In this document: positions 20,001 to 28,946 of the stretch, piece after piece | Position numbering within the stretch: the stretch's first letter is position 1 | Layout of the letters: every line of letters starts with the position of its first letter | Assembly (NCBI RefSeq): GCF_014191545.1 | Contig: NZ_AP023361.1 | Location: forward strand, 2,756,501-2,820,500 | Length of the DNA: 64,000 nt | Source: Terrihabitans soli | GTDB taxonomy: Bacteria > Pseudomonadota > Alphaproteobacteria > Rhizobiales > Methylopilaceae | Reading direction: 5' to 3' | Program-made: the position numbers and the translations under genes | The notes under the pieces: generated by a model | What the model was told of the DNA's origin: nothing | Databases searched by the model: none | What the model saw: only the letters and a program-made list of their open reading frames with translations

Positions 20001-20436
20001 TCTCACCAACATCGCTCCGGACCTGCCGGACAGCGAACGCACCGCACTGGCGGGCGAAGCGCTCGCCGTTCTGAAAGAGCCTGCCATCGCCGCCCTCCTC
20101 TCGGCGCCCGGCCGCAGCGAAGTGCCCGTCGCAGGCGAGATCGCCCGCCCCGGCCGCGCACCGCTCTTCGTTTCGGGCCAGGTCGACCGGCTGATCGTCA
20201 CGGCGGACCGGGTGACTGTGCTCGACTTCAAGAGCGACCGGCCGGCGCCGAATAAAGCACCCGAAGGTTACATCACCCAGCTGGCGCTCTACCGGGCGCT
20301 GCTCCGCCGGATTTTCTCTGGCAAAACAATAGATTGCGCCCTGGTCTGGACCGCCGGGCCGAAATTGGAGCCGATCCCGCAAGAGGCGCTCGATGTGGCT
20401 CTGGAACGCGTCCTTGGCATGGCTCCGCTTCCTTGA
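16999..20436 (+). CDS. addA: AddA subunit of the AddAB helicase-nuclease
   Basis: A 1145-residue UvrD-type helicase from the GTG at 16999, which overlaps the addB stop (GTGA). It has Walker A SANAGSGKT near residue 30, helicase motif II VDEAQDTSP, QSIFGFQGA, and a C-terminal nuclease with GQVDRL and VLDFKSDR. It supplies the 3'-5' motor and one nuclease of AddAB. The longer in-frame start at 16963 lies inside addB and is less likely. Confidence 0.95.
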   Translation: MSAFRPSEETKDRQRRASDPAASAWVSANAGSGKTYVLSNRVVRLLLQGHEPAGVLCITFTKAAAANMANTVFRRLAAWTSASDAELDTALIELGEASPSSEDRARARRLFARALDTPGGLKVLTIHGFCESLLHQFPFEAEVPAAFTVVDERVQSELVEQARADVLNLAAADPESALGHALTRLVTSTADMTLQRVLREVLMRGEELDRLMRSDGDANFSEVFRRLGLALGETATLTELDALILGAPGALAKRSDIVEWLRWGGKSDENLAACLARAGTGGDAETCRAAYLDVFLTKERNPRSDRAFVTRALRDERPDLFGLLIGERERLATLWQRRGAALAREKTESLLLLADAIRTRYRTEKARRGALDFADLIHAAGRLLTNVSSAFVHFKLDQGIDHVLVDEAQDTSPEQWAIVEGLTSEFTAGHGARAKTRTIFAVGDEKQSIFGFQGAAPDRFGEMRTHFERRHRDAEKNFSEVRLTQSFRTAKDVLDAVDHVFATDTARRGLTFDDEKTLHETARPDAPGRVEIWPLEKAEAGPDGVPWDAPFDEVSAKNPVAVLSDKIAEAVKDWTQGQNAIAPGEVLILVRQRGPLFEALLRKLKEKGLPVAGADRLDLGKHIAVLDMLALADALLFADNDLALASVLKSPLFELDDNDLISIAARRRGSLRNALRISEDARHRAAHDKLERFARLAAHKRPFDFYALVLGDGGGRRDFHRRLGFEVDDVLDEFLSYALNYGENETPTLAGFVSWMRAAPAIIKRDLETGGGNVRVMTVHGAKGLEAETVVLADIGLVRHASKVPLIFPVKETGAKEADAEIPVWSAGKDADPPLVSAARQDEAAREAGEHRRLLYVAMTRAKDRLVVAGHLNDPKKDTAPPDSWYALVREGLADKAQEIAVAGFDEPVLVYHPTPGTHAPKTAEAAAKPPAPPAWIFEKLPKEKPAPEWIAPSRAVAHDFAEAETLKLAISAKERGVLLHRLIETLPRYAGTEADAAARYLTNIAPDLPDSERTALAGEALAVLKEPAIAALLSAPGRSEVPVAGEIARPGRAPLFVSGQVDRLIVTADRVTVLDFKSDRPAPNKAPEGYITQLALYRALLRRIFSGKTIDCALVWTAGPKLEPIPQEALDVALERVLGMAPLP

Positions 20437-20499
20437 CCCTGAGGGGGCCGCTTCCTACCTTCCGGTCACGCTTTTCGATTCCCGAACCCAGAGGTTCCA

Positions 20500-20820
20500 A
20501 TGGCCACCGTCAAAGTCACCGATTCCAGCTTCGAAGCTGACGTCCTCAAATCCGACATCCCCGTCGTCGTTGATTTCTGGGCGGAATGGTGCGGGCCGTG
20601 CCGCATGATCGGACCGGCGCTCGAAGAGCTGTCCGGCGAATATGCCGGCAAGGTCAAGATTGTGAAGGTCAATGTCGACGAGAACCAGGAAGTCGCCGGC
20701 AAGCTCGGCATCCGCTCGATCCCGGCGCTGAAGCTGTTCAAGAACGGCGAGCAGGTATCTGAGATGGTCGGCGCCGCGCCAAAGGCGCGCCTGCAGCAGT
20801 GGATCGACAGCGCCGTCTGA
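20500..20820 (+). CDS. trxA: Thioredoxin
   Basis: A 106-residue thioredoxin with active site WCGPC and the cis-proline region [10 protein letters not shown]. It is a general cytoplasmic disulfide reductant working with thioredoxin reductase. It lies 63 bp after addA and is followed by an intrinsic terminator, closing the divL-to-trxA gene run. addA-trxA-folC order is conserved in Hyphomicrobiales, but here another gene is inserted before folC. Confidence 0.97.
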   Translation: MATVKVTDSSFEADVLKSDIPVVVDFWAEWCGPCRMIGPALEELSGEYAGKVKIVKVNVDENQEVAGKLGIRSIPALKLFKNGEQVSEMVGAAPKARLQQWIDSAV

Positions 20821-20841
20821 TCGCGCTCATCCCGGAATGAC

Positions 20842-20870
20842 AAAGGCCCGCGCAAGCGGGCCTTTTTGTT
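20842..20870 (+). terminator. Intrinsic terminator after trxA
   Basis: A GGCCCGC/GCGGGCC stem with a GCAA loop is preceded by AAA and followed by five T residues, 21 bp after the trxA stop. Its stem is the same as that of the ahcY terminator. Confidence 0.9.
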
Positions 20871-20934
20871 TGGTCTACAAGTCCCCTCTTAAAAAGACTT
20901 GGCGGCGGTATGAACCAGTGGCTACGCTCGGGAC

Positions 20935-21846
20935 ATGACTGAAGATGACGATGAGATAGTCGCCGAGATCGACCCGACCCCGATAGAAATTTCATTCGCC
21001 GAGTTCCTTGAGACTGTCCCACCAGGCCAGTCACGGAAGGTAAAAGACCTATTCGGCCACGAAGCCACAGGTAAGCTATCGCAAACAGCCTACCGAGTGC
21101 GCGCACCACAGCTACGCCTTCACTGCGAAAACGCAGACTGCAATGGCGTACGTACGTTCCGGATTTTTTTCGGCGATCGAGATGTCCCTGATCTTGTAAA
21201 GTCGAAGTCCACGTTTCTAACATATCAGTGTTCTGACTGCCGCCGCACGATAAAGACCTATTCGATTAGGGCGACAGCCGATGAGGTAGGAGAAGCTGCC
21301 GGCGAGTGTTTCAAGTTCGGCGAGCGTCCTGCCTTTGGCACTCCAACTCCATCCCGCCTTCTTCGCCTACTCGGCAAAGCCGATGCCGACCTTTTCTTAA
21401 AAGGCCGCCGCAGCGAATTGGCGGGGTTGGGCATCGGAGCCTTTGGCTATTATCGCCGTGTCGTCGAAAATCAGAAGGGCGCTATCCTCGACGCGGTCAT
21501 CAGCGTAGCGAAATTGGTCGGAGCAAAGTCGAGCGTTATTTCCGCGCTTGAATCTGCCAAGGAAGAAAAGCAGTTCGCCAAAGCCGTCGAATTGGTGAAG
21601 GACGCCATTCCTGAGAGCTTGCTTATCAACGGCCACAACCCGCTAACCTTGCTGCATCGCGCCCTGAGTGGAGGGCTCCACAACGAAAGCGACGAGATCT
21701 GCCTTGGAGCGGCTCAGGATATCCGCATCGTATTGGTGGCGCTTGCCGAACGACTCGGCCAAGCGCTCAAGGACGAGGAAGAGCTCAACAATGCGGTAAA
21801 CCGGCTTATGAATCCGCCTAAACGCAAAAACGAAGCAGAGGATTAG
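20935..21846 (+). CDS. Zinc-ribbon protein with a HEPN/DUF4145-like C-terminus, unknown function
   Basis: A 303-residue soluble protein. Cys64, Cys69, Cys99 and Cys102 form two CX2-4C pairs like a zinc ribbon. The C-terminal helical half has GYYRRVVENQ and an RX6H motif (Arg242 to His249, in HRALSGGLH), resembling HEPN/DUF4145-type proteins linked to defence. The ATG at 20935 is just downstream of the trxA terminator. It has lower GC than its neighbours and interrupts the conserved trxA-folC junction, a sign of transfer. No named family is recognised; the HEPN reading is inference. Confidence 0.6.
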   Translation: MTEDDDEIVAEIDPTPIEISFAEFLETVPPGQSRKVKDLFGHEATGKLSQTAYRVRAPQLRLHCENADCNGVRTFRIFFGDRDVPDLVKSKSTFLTYQCSDCRRTIKTYSIRATADEVGEAAGECFKFGERPAFGTPTPSRLLRLLGKADADLFLKGRRSELAGLGIGAFGYYRRVVENQKGAILDAVISVAKLVGAKSSVISALESAKEEKQFAKAVELVKDAIPESLLINGHNPLTLLHRALSGGLHNESDEICLGAAQDIRIVLVALAERLGQALKDEEELNNAVNRLMNPPKRKNEAED

Positions 21847-21848
21847 CC

Positions 21849-23159
21849 TCACGCCGGAGGCGTGCCGTTCTTGTCGAGGACTTCGCCGGCAAGATAGAGC
21901 GAGCCGGCGATGAGGACGCGCGGCGCAAGTTCGCCATGCTCGACGCCGATGGAGCGCAAGGCGCTTTCGAGCGATTTGTGGGCGCGGGCGGGAAGTCCGG
22001 CATTCTCCGCCGAGACCGCGACGTCTTCCGGCGACAGGCCTGCATCGCTCATGACGATCGGCACCGTATGGACGGCGGCGGCAAGGCCGCGGAAGGGTTC
22101 GAAGAAGCCGTCCGAATCTTTTGTGTTGAGAATGCCGGAGATGAGGACCAGAGGCCGCGCGACGCGTTCTTCGAGATCGCCCATGGTTTCGGCGACGACG
22201 CGCGCGCCGGCGGGATTGTGCCCGCCATCGAGCCAGAGTTCAGATTCCGGCGGCAGCATATCCAGGAGTTTTCCGCGCGTGATGCGCTGCAGGCGCGCCG
22301 GCCAATCGGCATTCTGCACGCCCGCATCGATATGCGCCGGCGTGATCCCGAGCTGCGGCAGCGCGCGCAGAGCCGCAATCGCCGTTCCGGCATTTTCGAA
22401 CTGATGGCGGCCGGGCAGACGCGGCGGCGGAATATCGAGAAGGCCATTTTCGTCTTCGAATACGAGACGCCCGCGCTCCTCGCGCGCCTGCCAGTCCTGC
22501 ATGGAAATGTGCAGCGGCCCGGCGCGCACGCGCGCCGCGCAGGCCTCGATGACATCGCGCACGGAATCGAGCTGCTGCGAGACGATGGCAGGCACGCCCT
22601 TCTTGAGAATGCCGGCCTTCTCAATGGCGATCTCTTCAACGGTGTCGCCCAGAAATTTCGTGTGATCGACCGAGACCGGCGTGATGATCGAGGCGAGTGG
22701 CCGCTCGACGACATTCGTCGCATCGAGCCGCCCGCCGAGCCCGACTTCCAAAATCAGCACATCCGCAGGATGGCGCGCGAACAGAAGGAAGGCCGCGGCC
22801 GTCGTGATTTCGAACTGGGTGATCGGCGCGCCGTCATTGACACGCTCGGCTTCCATCAGCGCGTCGACCAAAGCCGCCTCGTCGACCAGCGTTCCGGCGA
22901 GGCGGATGCGCTCATGAAAACGTACGAGATGCGGCGAGGTGTAGACGTGAACGCTTTTTCCGGCGGCTTCCAGCATGGCGCGCAGGAAAGCGACGGTCGA
23001 GCCTTTGCCGTTGGTGCCCGCAACATGCAGGACAGGCGGCACGGATTTTTCGGGATGGCCGAGCGCTGCGAGCAGCCGCTCCATGCGGCCGAGCGACAGA
23101 TCGATCTCGCGCAGATGCAGTTTCAGAAAACGCGCGAGTATGGTGCCGCTATCGTCCAT
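21849..23159 (-). CDS. folC: Bifunctional folylpolyglutamate synthase/dihydrofolate synthase
   Basis: The 436-residue protein has the Mur-ligase-type P-loop HVAGTNGKGSTVAFL near residue 45 and the LDGGHNPAG segment. It adds glutamate to dihydropteroate and folates. It is the last gene of the opposite-strand run trpF-trpB-trpA-accD-folC. The palindromic repeat at 23168-23276 sits between accD and folC, immediately upstream of its start, and could affect expression. Confidence 0.95.
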   Translation of the reverse strand: MDDSGTILARFLKLHLREIDLSLGRMERLLAALGHPEKSVPPVLHVAGTNGKGSTVAFLRAMLEAAGKSVHVYTSPHLVRFHERIRLAGTLVDEAALVDALMEAERVNDGAPITQFEITTAAAFLLFARHPADVLILEVGLGGRLDATNVVERPLASIITPVSVDHTKFLGDTVEEIAIEKAGILKKGVPAIVSQQLDSVRDVIEACAARVRAGPLHISMQDWQAREERGRLVFEDENGLLDIPPPRLPGRHQFENAGTAIAALRALPQLGITPAHIDAGVQNADWPARLQRITRGKLLDMLPPESELWLDGGHNPAGARVVAETMGDLEERVARPLVLISGILNTKDSDGFFEPFRGLAAAVHTVPIVMSDAGLSPEDVAVSAENAGLPARAHKSLESALRSIGVEHGELAPRVLIAGSLYLAGEVLDKNGTPPA

Positions 23160-23167
23160 TACTTCGA

Positions 23168-23276
23168 CCTCATCCTGAGGAGGCGCGAAGCGCCGTCTCG
23201 AAGGATGGCGGGCGGACGCTGAGTGTGCGGCCCATGGTTCGAGACGCGCGGCTGCGCCGCGCTCCTCACCATGAGG
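23168..23276. repeat. Dispersed palindromic repeat, copy B
   Basis: The same design as the repeat at 8859-8967: the left arm begins CCTCATCCTGAGGAGG and runs to TCTCGAAGGATGG, and the right arm begins GGTTCGAGACGCGC and ends CACCATGAGG. It has drifted more in the right arm. It fills the accD-folC gap within an apparent operon. Confidence 0.85.
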
Positions 23277-23289
23277 ACAGAGAATTTCA

Positions 23290-24210
23290 TCACTCCGCCG
23301 CGGCGGCCGTCTCCGGCGGCAGGATCTCGCCCTGCACCACGACCGGAACCGTCGCAGCAGCGGGAGCCTTCGTCATGATGCGGCAGAGACGCGACAGCGT
23401 CTGGCGCAGCTCGTGGCGATGGACGACGAGATCGACCATGCCATGCGCCTTCAGATATTCGGAGCGCTGGAAGCCCTCGGGGAGCTTTTCGCGAATGGTC
23501 TGCTCGATGACGCGCGGGCCGGCAAAGCCGATGAGCGCGCCGGGTTCGGCGATATGGACATCGCCGAGCATGGCATAGGACGCCGTGACGCCGCCCGTGG
23601 TCGGGTTCGTCAGTACGACGATATAGGGCTTCTTGGCTTCGCGGAGCTGCTGCACCGCAACGGTGACGCGCGGCATCTGCATCAGCGACAGGATGCCTTC
23701 CTGCATGCGCGCACCGCCGGAGGCCGCGAACAGGATGAAGGGCGAGCCGCGGCGCGCGGCTTCTTCGAGGCCGGCGATCAGGGCTTCGCCCGCCGCCATG
23801 CCGAGCGAGCCGCCCATGAAATCGAAATCCTGGACGCCGATGACGACTTCAAGTCCGTCGAGATCGCCGGTCGCAACGCGCACGGCATCCTTGAACGAGG
23901 TCTTGGTGCGCGCATCGCGCAGACGATCGGCGTATTTCTTTTCGTCACGGAATTTCAGCGGATCGGCAACGACGTCGCGGAACGCGATCTCATCCCATTC
24001 GCCATTGTCGAACATATGCTTCAGGCGCTGGGTCGAGCCCATGCGCATGTGATAGCCCGAACCGGGAATGACCCAGAGATTGGCTTCCACGTCTTTATGA
24101 AAAACGAGCTGTCCGGACTCAGGGCATTTGATCCAGAGATTTTCCGGAACTTCCTTGCGCGAGAGCAGCGCCTTGATGCCCGGACGGACAACGTTCGTAA
24201 TCCAGTTCAT
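23290..24210 (-). CDS. accD: Acetyl-CoA carboxylase carboxyltransferase subunit beta
   Basis: A 306-residue carboxyltransferase with crotonase-like core segments [12 protein letters not shown] and [12 protein letters not shown]. It joins AccA to transfer CO2 from biotin to acetyl-CoA, the first step of fatty-acid synthesis. The N-terminal zinc ribbon of most AccD proteins is degenerate here: in [10 protein letters not shown] and [10 protein letters not shown] three of four Cys are absent, a feature I recall from other Hyphomicrobiales. It lies 33 bp downstream of trpA. Confidence 0.95.
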   Translation of the reverse strand: MNWITNVVRPGIKALLSRKEVPENLWIKCPESGQLVFHKDVEANLWVIPGSGYHMRMGSTQRLKHMFDNGEWDEIAFRDVVADPLKFRDEKKYADRLRDARTKTSFKDAVRVATGDLDGLEVVIGVQDFDFMGGSLGMAAGEALIAGLEEAARRGSPFILFAASGGARMQEGILSLMQMPRVTVAVQQLREAKKPYIVVLTNPTTGGVTASYAMLGDVHIAEPGALIGFAGPRVIEQTIREKLPEGFQRSEYLKAHGMVDLVVHRHELRQTLSRLCRIMTKAPAAATVPVVVQGEILPPETAAAAE

Positions 24211-24243
24211 TACCTTCGGCGCCTCCCAGGCGCAGTCTTCATT

Positions 24244-25083
24244 TTATTCGGCGGCGACCGGTCTTCCCGACCTTACGCCCGCGGCCAATTCGCGGACCAG
24301 CTTGGTGACGGAGCTTACCGTCTTTTCCGTGGCACGGGCCTCTTTATCGAGGCTCAGCCTTACCGTTTCGACAAGCGCGGAGCCGACGACCACGCCGTCC
24401 GCCCCTTCGGCCACCGCCCGGGCATGATCGGCGGTTTTGACGCCAAACCCGACCGCTACCGGTAATGTGGTGTGCCGCTTGATACGCGCAACTGCCTGCG
24501 AGACCGCATTAAAATCCGGCGTGGCCGCGCCGGTAATGCCGGTCACCGAGACATAATACACAAATCCGGACGTGTTTTCGAGGACTGCCGGCAGGCGTTT
24601 GTCGTCGGTGGTGGGGGTTGCCAACCGGATAAAGTTAAGACCGGCCTTGATGGCCGGGAGGCACAGCTCGGCATCCTCTTCCGGCGGCAGATCCACGACG
24701 ATGAGGCCATCGACGCCGGCGGCATTGGCGTCTTTGAGGAACGCATCGACGCCGTAAATATAGATCGGGTTGTAATAACCCATGAGGACGAGCGGCGTGT
24801 CCTTATCGGTCTTGCGGAATTCGGCGACGAGACCGAGCGTCTTCTTCAGCGTCTGTCCGGCTTTCAGCGCGCGCAGGCCCGCGGCCTGGATCGGCGGACC
24901 ATCGGCCATCGGATCGGAGAACGGCATTCCGAGTTCGATGAGATCGGCACCGGCTTCCGGCAGCGCTTTCAAAATCTCGAGCGATGACTCGTAGCCCGGA
25001 TCGCCGCCCATGACGAAGGTGACGAGCGCGGCGCGGCCTTCCGCCTTCACCGCGGCAAAGCGGGTTTCAATGCGCGTGCTCAC
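24244..25083 (-). CDS. trpA: Tryptophan synthase alpha chain
   Basis: The 279-residue TIM-barrel protein has the catalytic [17 protein letters not shown] segment near residue 52 and the phosphate-binding GFGVKT. It cleaves indole-3-glycerol phosphate to indole, which is channelled to TrpB. The start overlaps the trpB stop (ATGA), so the two subunits are translationally coupled. Confidence 0.97.
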   Translation of the reverse strand: MSTRIETRFAAVKAEGRAALVTFVMGGDPGYESSLEILKALPEAGADLIELGMPFSDPMADGPPIQAAGLRALKAGQTLKKTLGLVAEFRKTDKDTPLVLMGYYNPIYIYGVDAFLKDANAAGVDGLIVVDLPPEEDAELCLPAIKAGLNFIRLATPTTDDKRLPAVLENTSGFVYYVSVTGITGAATPDFNAVSQAVARIKRHTTLPVAVGFGVKTADHARAVAEGADGVVVGSALVETVRLSLDKEARATEKTVSSVTKLVRELAAGVRSGRPVAAE

Positions 25084-26291
25084 AGGCTGGTCCCCATAAT
25101 TTCGGCAACCTGCGGCACGTCCTTGTCACCGCGTCCCGACAGATTGACGACCATCAGGTGGTCCTTCGGCTTTTTCGGCGCGAGCTCTTTCACCTTGGCG
25201 AGCGCATGGGCGCTTTCAAGCGCCGGAATGATGCCCTCCAATTTTGAGAGCGTGCCGAACGCCTCGAGCGCTTCCTCGTCGGTGCAGGTCAGATATTTGG
25301 CGCGGCCGGTATCGGCGAGCCAGGAATGTTCGGGACCGATGCCGGGATAATCGAGACCGGCCGAAATCGAATGGCCCTCTTCGATCTGCCCGTCCTGGTT
25401 CATCAACAGGTAGGTACGATTGCCGTGCAGCACACCCGGGCGTCCGCCATTGATCGAGGCGGCGTGCAGCTTGTCGAGCCCGTGGCCCGCAGCTTCGACG
25501 CCGTAGATCTCGACCGACGGATCGTCGAGGAAGGGATGGAAGAGACCCATCGCGTTCGAGCCGCCGCCGACACAGGCGATCAAGCTATCCGGCAGGCGGC
25601 CCTCAAGCTCCTGCATCTGCTCGCGCGTTTCGCGGCCGATGATCGACTGGAAGTCGCGCACCATGGCCGGATAGGGATGCGGGCCCGCGACCGTGCCGAT
25701 GCAATAGAAAGTGTTGTGAACGTTGGTCACCCAATCGCGCAACGCCTCGTTCATCGCGTCTTTCAGCGTTTTTGCGCCAGACTGCACGGGCACGACGGTC
25801 GCGCCGAGCATTTTCATGCGGAAGACGTTCGGCGCCTGACGGGCGACATCGACCGCGCCCATATAGACGACGCATTCGAGACCGAAGCGCGCGCAGAGCG
25901 TTGCCGTCGCAACGCCGTGCTGGCCGGCTCCCGTTTCGGCGATGATGCGGGGCTTCTTCATGCGGCGCGCCAGCATGATCTGGCCCAGCACATTGTTCAC
26001 TTTGTGCGAGCCGGTGTGGTTCAGCTCTTCGCGCTTCAGATAAATCTTGGCACCGCCGAAATGCTCCGTGAGACGCTCGGCGAAATAGAGCGGCGAGGGA
26101 CGGCCGACATAATGCTTCAGATGGCCGTCCATCTCCTTGAAATAGGACGGGTCCTTCTTGGCTTCCTCATAGGCCTCTTCGAGCGCCAGAATATTCGGCA
26201 TCAGCGTCTCGGCGACAAAGCGTCCGCCGTAAATGCCGAAATGGCCGCTGTCATCCGGGCCGGAGCGGAAGGAATTGGGTCGATCGTTCAC
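25080..26291 (-). CDS. trpB: Tryptophan synthase beta chain
   Basis: The 403-residue PLP enzyme contains HTGSHKVNN, whose Lys forms the Schiff base, and the phosphate-binding [10 protein letters not shown]. It condenses indole with serine to tryptophan. It overlaps trpF upstream and trpA downstream by 4 bp each. Confidence 0.98.
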   Translation of the reverse strand: MNDRPNSFRSGPDDSGHFGIYGGRFVAETLMPNILALEEAYEEAKKDPSYFKEMDGHLKHYVGRPSPLYFAERLTEHFGGAKIYLKREELNHTGSHKVNNVLGQIMLARRMKKPRIIAETGAGQHGVATATLCARFGLECVVYMGAVDVARQAPNVFRMKMLGATVVPVQSGAKTLKDAMNEALRDWVTNVHNTFYCIGTVAGPHPYPAMVRDFQSIIGRETREQMQELEGRLPDSLIACVGGGSNAMGLFHPFLDDPSVEIYGVEAAGHGLDKLHAASINGGRPGVLHGNRTYLLMNQDGQIEEGHSISAGLDYPGIGPEHSWLADTGRAKYLTCTDEEALEAFGTLSKLEGIIPALESAHALAKVKELAPKKPKDHLMVVNLSGRGDKDVPQVAEIMGTSL

Positions 26292-26953
26292 AACTTCACC
26301 TTCTCGCGCGCCACAGTGCGCACCGCCTGAATAAACGCCCGGATCTTGCCGATGTCCTTGATGCCCGGTGCGCTTTCGACCCCGGACGATACATCGACCG
26401 CCGACGCATGAGTCAGCCTAATCGCATCCGCCACATTATCGGGGGTGAGCCCCCCGGAAAGCATGAAGCCGAGTTCCGGGTCAAGATCGCGCAGGATCGA
26501 CCAGTCGAAGACCTGCCCATGGCCGCCCGGCCGCTCGGCGCCCTTGGGGGGCCGGGCGTCGAACAGGATGCGGTTGGTGATCGACAGATAGACGGCCAGA
26601 GCCCCAAGATCCTCGGTGGAGGACACCGGAATGGCCTTCCAGATTTCGGCCTCGCCCCAGCGGGCGTGGAAAAAATTGAGGACGGCCGGGCTTTCGGAGC
26701 CGTGAAACTGGATGGCGTCGGGCTTCACGACGCTCATGATCTCGTCGAGCCTCTCGGAAGACGGATCGACGACGAGGGCGACGGTCGTGGCGCTGCCCCT
26801 CGCATGGCGGACAAGGGCCGCCCCCTGCTCCAGGCCGATATTGCGCGGGCTCTTGTCGAAAAAGACGAAGCCCACATGATCGGCACCCGCGTCCAGCGCG
26901 GCGTCGAGGGTCTCGATGGTGGAGAGCCCGCAGATTTTGACTTCGGTCGACAT
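26288..26953 (-). CDS. trpF: Phosphoribosylanthranilate isomerase
   Basis: A 221-residue TIM barrel starting [10 protein letters not shown] at 26953; the motif KICGL with catalytic Cys is the family signature. A longer in-frame start at 27058 runs through the palindromic repeat and is rejected. It catalyses the Amadori rearrangement in tryptophan synthesis. It is the first gene of trpFBA and its stop overlaps trpB. Confidence 0.95.
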   Translation of the reverse strand: MSTEVKICGLSTIETLDAALDAGADHVGFVFFDKSPRNIGLEQGAALVRHARGSATTVALVVDPSSERLDEIMSVVKPDAIQFHGSESPAVLNFFHARWGEAEIWKAIPVSSTEDLGALAVYLSITNRILFDARPPKGAERPGGHGQVFDWSILRDLDPELGFMLSGGLTPDNVADAIRLTHASAVDVSSGVESAPGIKDIGKIRAFIQAVRTVAREKVKL

Positions 26954-27000
26954 GGGGAGTGAGTAGCGGTCTCGGGGGCCGAGGTCGAGTCGGCGTTTCT

Positions 27001-27171
27001 CCCTCTCCCCGCCTGCGGGGAGAGGGTCGGGGTGAGGGGGAAAGGCCAAGCTTTCCAACGCCCCTCACCCGGCACTACGTGCCGACCTCTCCCCGAGCCA
27101 AGTCGGGTCTACCCGTACTTGGCCTCTAAAACTCTGAACTCGAAAACATTCGAGTTCAGGCGGGGAGAGGT
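27001..27171. repeat. Composite palindromic repeat between lapA-like gene and trpF
   Basis: The first part is CCCTCTCCCCGC with GCGGGGAGAGGG, a familiar intergenic palindrome. The second part has arms CCTCTCCCCG (27085-27095) and CGGGGAGAGG (27161-27170) about 65 bp apart. Between these arms lie two more palindromes: GCCAAGTCGGGT/ACCCGTACTTGGC (27097-27123) and the perfect TGAACTCGAA/TTCGAGTTCA with an AACA loop (27135-27158). The layout looks like smaller palindromes inserted in the loop of a larger one. Confidence 0.75.
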
Positions 27172-27174
27172 GAA

Positions 27175-27522
27175 CTAGCGGCCTTCCCCCATATAGGGAG
27201 CCGGCAGGCTGCCCGAAGACGGGACCTGCGCCCGGCGCAGATCGGCCGCTTCCTGTTCGAGGCGGCGGACCTCATGGCGGTTATGGCGGGCTTCGCGGCG
27301 ATGACGCCGCTGCGAGATCCAGTCCGCGGCGCCGCCGACAACGACGCCGACCATCAGCGCGAGGATGATGACGAGGAACAGCGGCAGGTCGACCGACCAG
27401 GCTGGATCGCCGGGCGAGAACGGATCAAGCGAAAGGGTGACCGGCGTTCGGTTCGCCAGCGCGAAAATGAGGAGGATTCCAGCCACGGGGATCACCACGA
27501 TGGCCGTCAGCAGTTTGCGCAA
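27175..27522 (-). CDS. LapA/DUF1049-type small membrane protein
   Basis: A 115-residue protein with two hydrophobic helices (residues about 4-25 and 47-68) and a basic, coiled C-terminal tail ending in heptad-like Arg/Glu residues. The FALANRTPVTLSLDPF segment between the helices is typical of LapA_dom proteins. In E. coli the relative LapA works with LapB in LPS assembly; the role here is unknown. It lies between ihfB and trpF, its usual place in Hyphomicrobiales. Confidence 0.85.
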   Translation of the reverse strand: MRKLLTAIVVIPVAGILLIFALANRTPVTLSLDPFSPGDPAWSVDLPLFLVIILALMVGVVVGGAADWISQRRHRREARHNRHEVRRLEQEAADLRRAQVPSSGSLPAPYMGEGR

Positions 27523-27552
27523 CTAAACCTCCGGCGTCCGGACTTCTCCGGA

Positions 27553-27843
27553 TCAGCCCTGGCCGTTCTTGTTGAGCCGGGCCCGCATTTCCTTGCCGCT
27601 CTTGAAGAACGGCACTGACTTCTGCGCCACCGAAACGCGCTCGCCGGTGCGAGGGTTGCGACCCTCGCGCGCCGGGCGGCTCTTGACCGAGAACGCACCG
27701 AAGCCGCGAAGCTCGACCCGGTCTCCGCGCGCGAGCGCCTCGGAGATCGCGTCCAAAATCGCGTTGACGACGTTCTCGACGTCACGCTGGTACAGATGGG
27801 GGTTTGCCGTAGCTACCCGTCCGACGAGTTCCGATTTGATCAC
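27553..27843 (-). CDS. ihfB: Integration host factor subunit beta
   Basis: A 96-residue HU/IHF-family protein. The GTG at 27843 gives the usual start [10 protein letters not shown]; the longer frame to 27876 is not conserved. [15 protein letters not shown] and RNPRTGERV, with the DNA-intercalating beta-arm, are typical of IhfB. It bends DNA with IhfA. The neighbour order rpsA-sppA-ihfB is common in this order of bacteria. Confidence 0.95.
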   Translation of the reverse strand: MIKSELVGRVATANPHLYQRDVENVVNAILDAISEALARGDRVELRGFGAFSVKSRPAREGRNPRTGERVSVAQKSVPFFKSGKEMRARLNKNGQG

Positions 27844-27879
27844 GTTGCCTACCCTAAGTCTAAGTGTCTTATGCACTTT

Positions 27880-28854
27880 TTACTGTTGCAACGAAGGGTG
27901 CCAGATAGCAAGAAGCCCGTCAAGCGCGTGTAGATCGAGGTTGGATACCCCTCCTGCACGAATTTGCGCCGCAAAGGCCGGCAGCCCGACCGCCTCGACG
28001 AGCCCCGCGGCCATGCCGCGGGCAAGGCCGAGCTCCGAAAGAGAACCCTCTTCGGCCTTCCAATCGCGTATGGGCAAATCGGCGGAAACATTCTTTTGCG
28101 CAGCAAGCCAGGCGCGCGCTTCCTCCTCGCCGCCGATCTGATCGATGAGGCCGAGATCAAGCGCCTGACGTCCGGTAAAGGCGCGGCCGTCGGACACCTG
28201 ATCGAGTTTTGCACCCGTAATATTACGGCGTTCGGAGACGAGCGCCTTGAACCAGGCGAAGCTGTCCATGATGAGGCTTTCGAGCGCCGCGCGTTCCTGC
28301 GGCGTCGTCGGCTTGAACATATCGGGCGCAGCTTTCAGCGGCGCGGATTTTACCGACTCCACCTTCACGCCGATATTGCTCATCAGTCCGGACAAATCCG
28401 GATATTGCGCGAGCACGCCGATCGAGCCCGTCAGCGAGGTTTTACGCGCGATGATGCGATCGGTTGCAAGCGCTGCAATGTAACCGCCCGATGCTGCGAC
28501 CGAGCCTACCACCGCAACAACGGGACGCGTCTCCGCAATCTTACGGATATCGCCGTACAATTCTTCGGACGCGGTGACACCGCCGCCGGGGCTGTCGATT
28601 TCGAGCAGCACCGCTTTCGCGCCGCTCTTGCCGATGGCCTCGAACATTTTCTGGCGCGCGTCGGAGCCGAAGATGACGCCGTTGAGATTGACGCGCGCGA
28701 CATGCGGCGAATTTTTCCCCGGCGCAAATCCCGAGAGACGGTAACCGAGTACGACGACGACGAGCGCCGCGAGGACGAGCGCCGCAATGCGCCAGAAACC
28801 GAGACGGCGGCGCAGACGCCGTCTTTCGACAACACCGTTCACATCGAGGGTCAT
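27880..28854 (-). CDS. sppA: Signal peptide peptidase SppA (36-kDa type)
   Basis: A 324-residue serine protease with one N-terminal membrane helix (residues 22-40). The nucleophile is Ser122 in VAASGGYIAA, and the general base is probably Lys174 in SAPLKAA, 52 residues later as in the short SppA family. The segment LTGSIGV precedes it. It degrades leftover signal peptides in the membrane. It lies between rpsA and ihfB on the same strand, behind an intrinsic terminator. Confidence 0.92.
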   Translation of the reverse strand: MTLDVNGVVERRRLRRRLGFWRIAALVLAALVVVVLGYRLSGFAPGKNSPHVARVNLNGVIFGSDARQKMFEAIGKSGAKAVLLEIDSPGGGVTASEELYGDIRKIAETRPVVAVVGSVAASGGYIAALATDRIIARKTSLTGSIGVLAQYPDLSGLMSNIGVKVESVKSAPLKAAPDMFKPTTPQERAALESLIMDSFAWFKALVSERRNITGAKLDQVSDGRAFTGRQALDLGLIDQIGGEEEARAWLAAQKNVSADLPIRDWKAEEGSLSELGLARGMAAGLVEAVGLPAFAAQIRAGGVSNLDLHALDGLLAIWHPSLQQ

Positions 28855-28880
28855 GAAGCTCTCCGGTTGCAGCGCAGTCT

Positions 28881-28918
28881 AAAAGCAAACGGCCCGCCGG
28901 GGAAATCCCCGGCGGGCC
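28881..28918 (-). terminator. Intrinsic terminator of rpsA
   Basis: A 12-bp perfect stem GGCCCGCCGGGG/CCCCGGCGGGCC has the 4-base loop AAAT. On the minus strand it is followed by GTTTGCTTTTAG. It sits 29 bp beyond the rpsA stop and upstream of sppA, so it likely ends most rpsA transcripts. Confidence 0.85.
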
Positions 28919-28946
28919 GCTGGTCAGCAAAAGCTGAACGTTTTGA

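Noticed and set aside
26954-27058. N-terminal extension of trpF
   Set aside because: The extension is encoded by the palindromic repeat and the protein family starts at [10 protein letters not shown].
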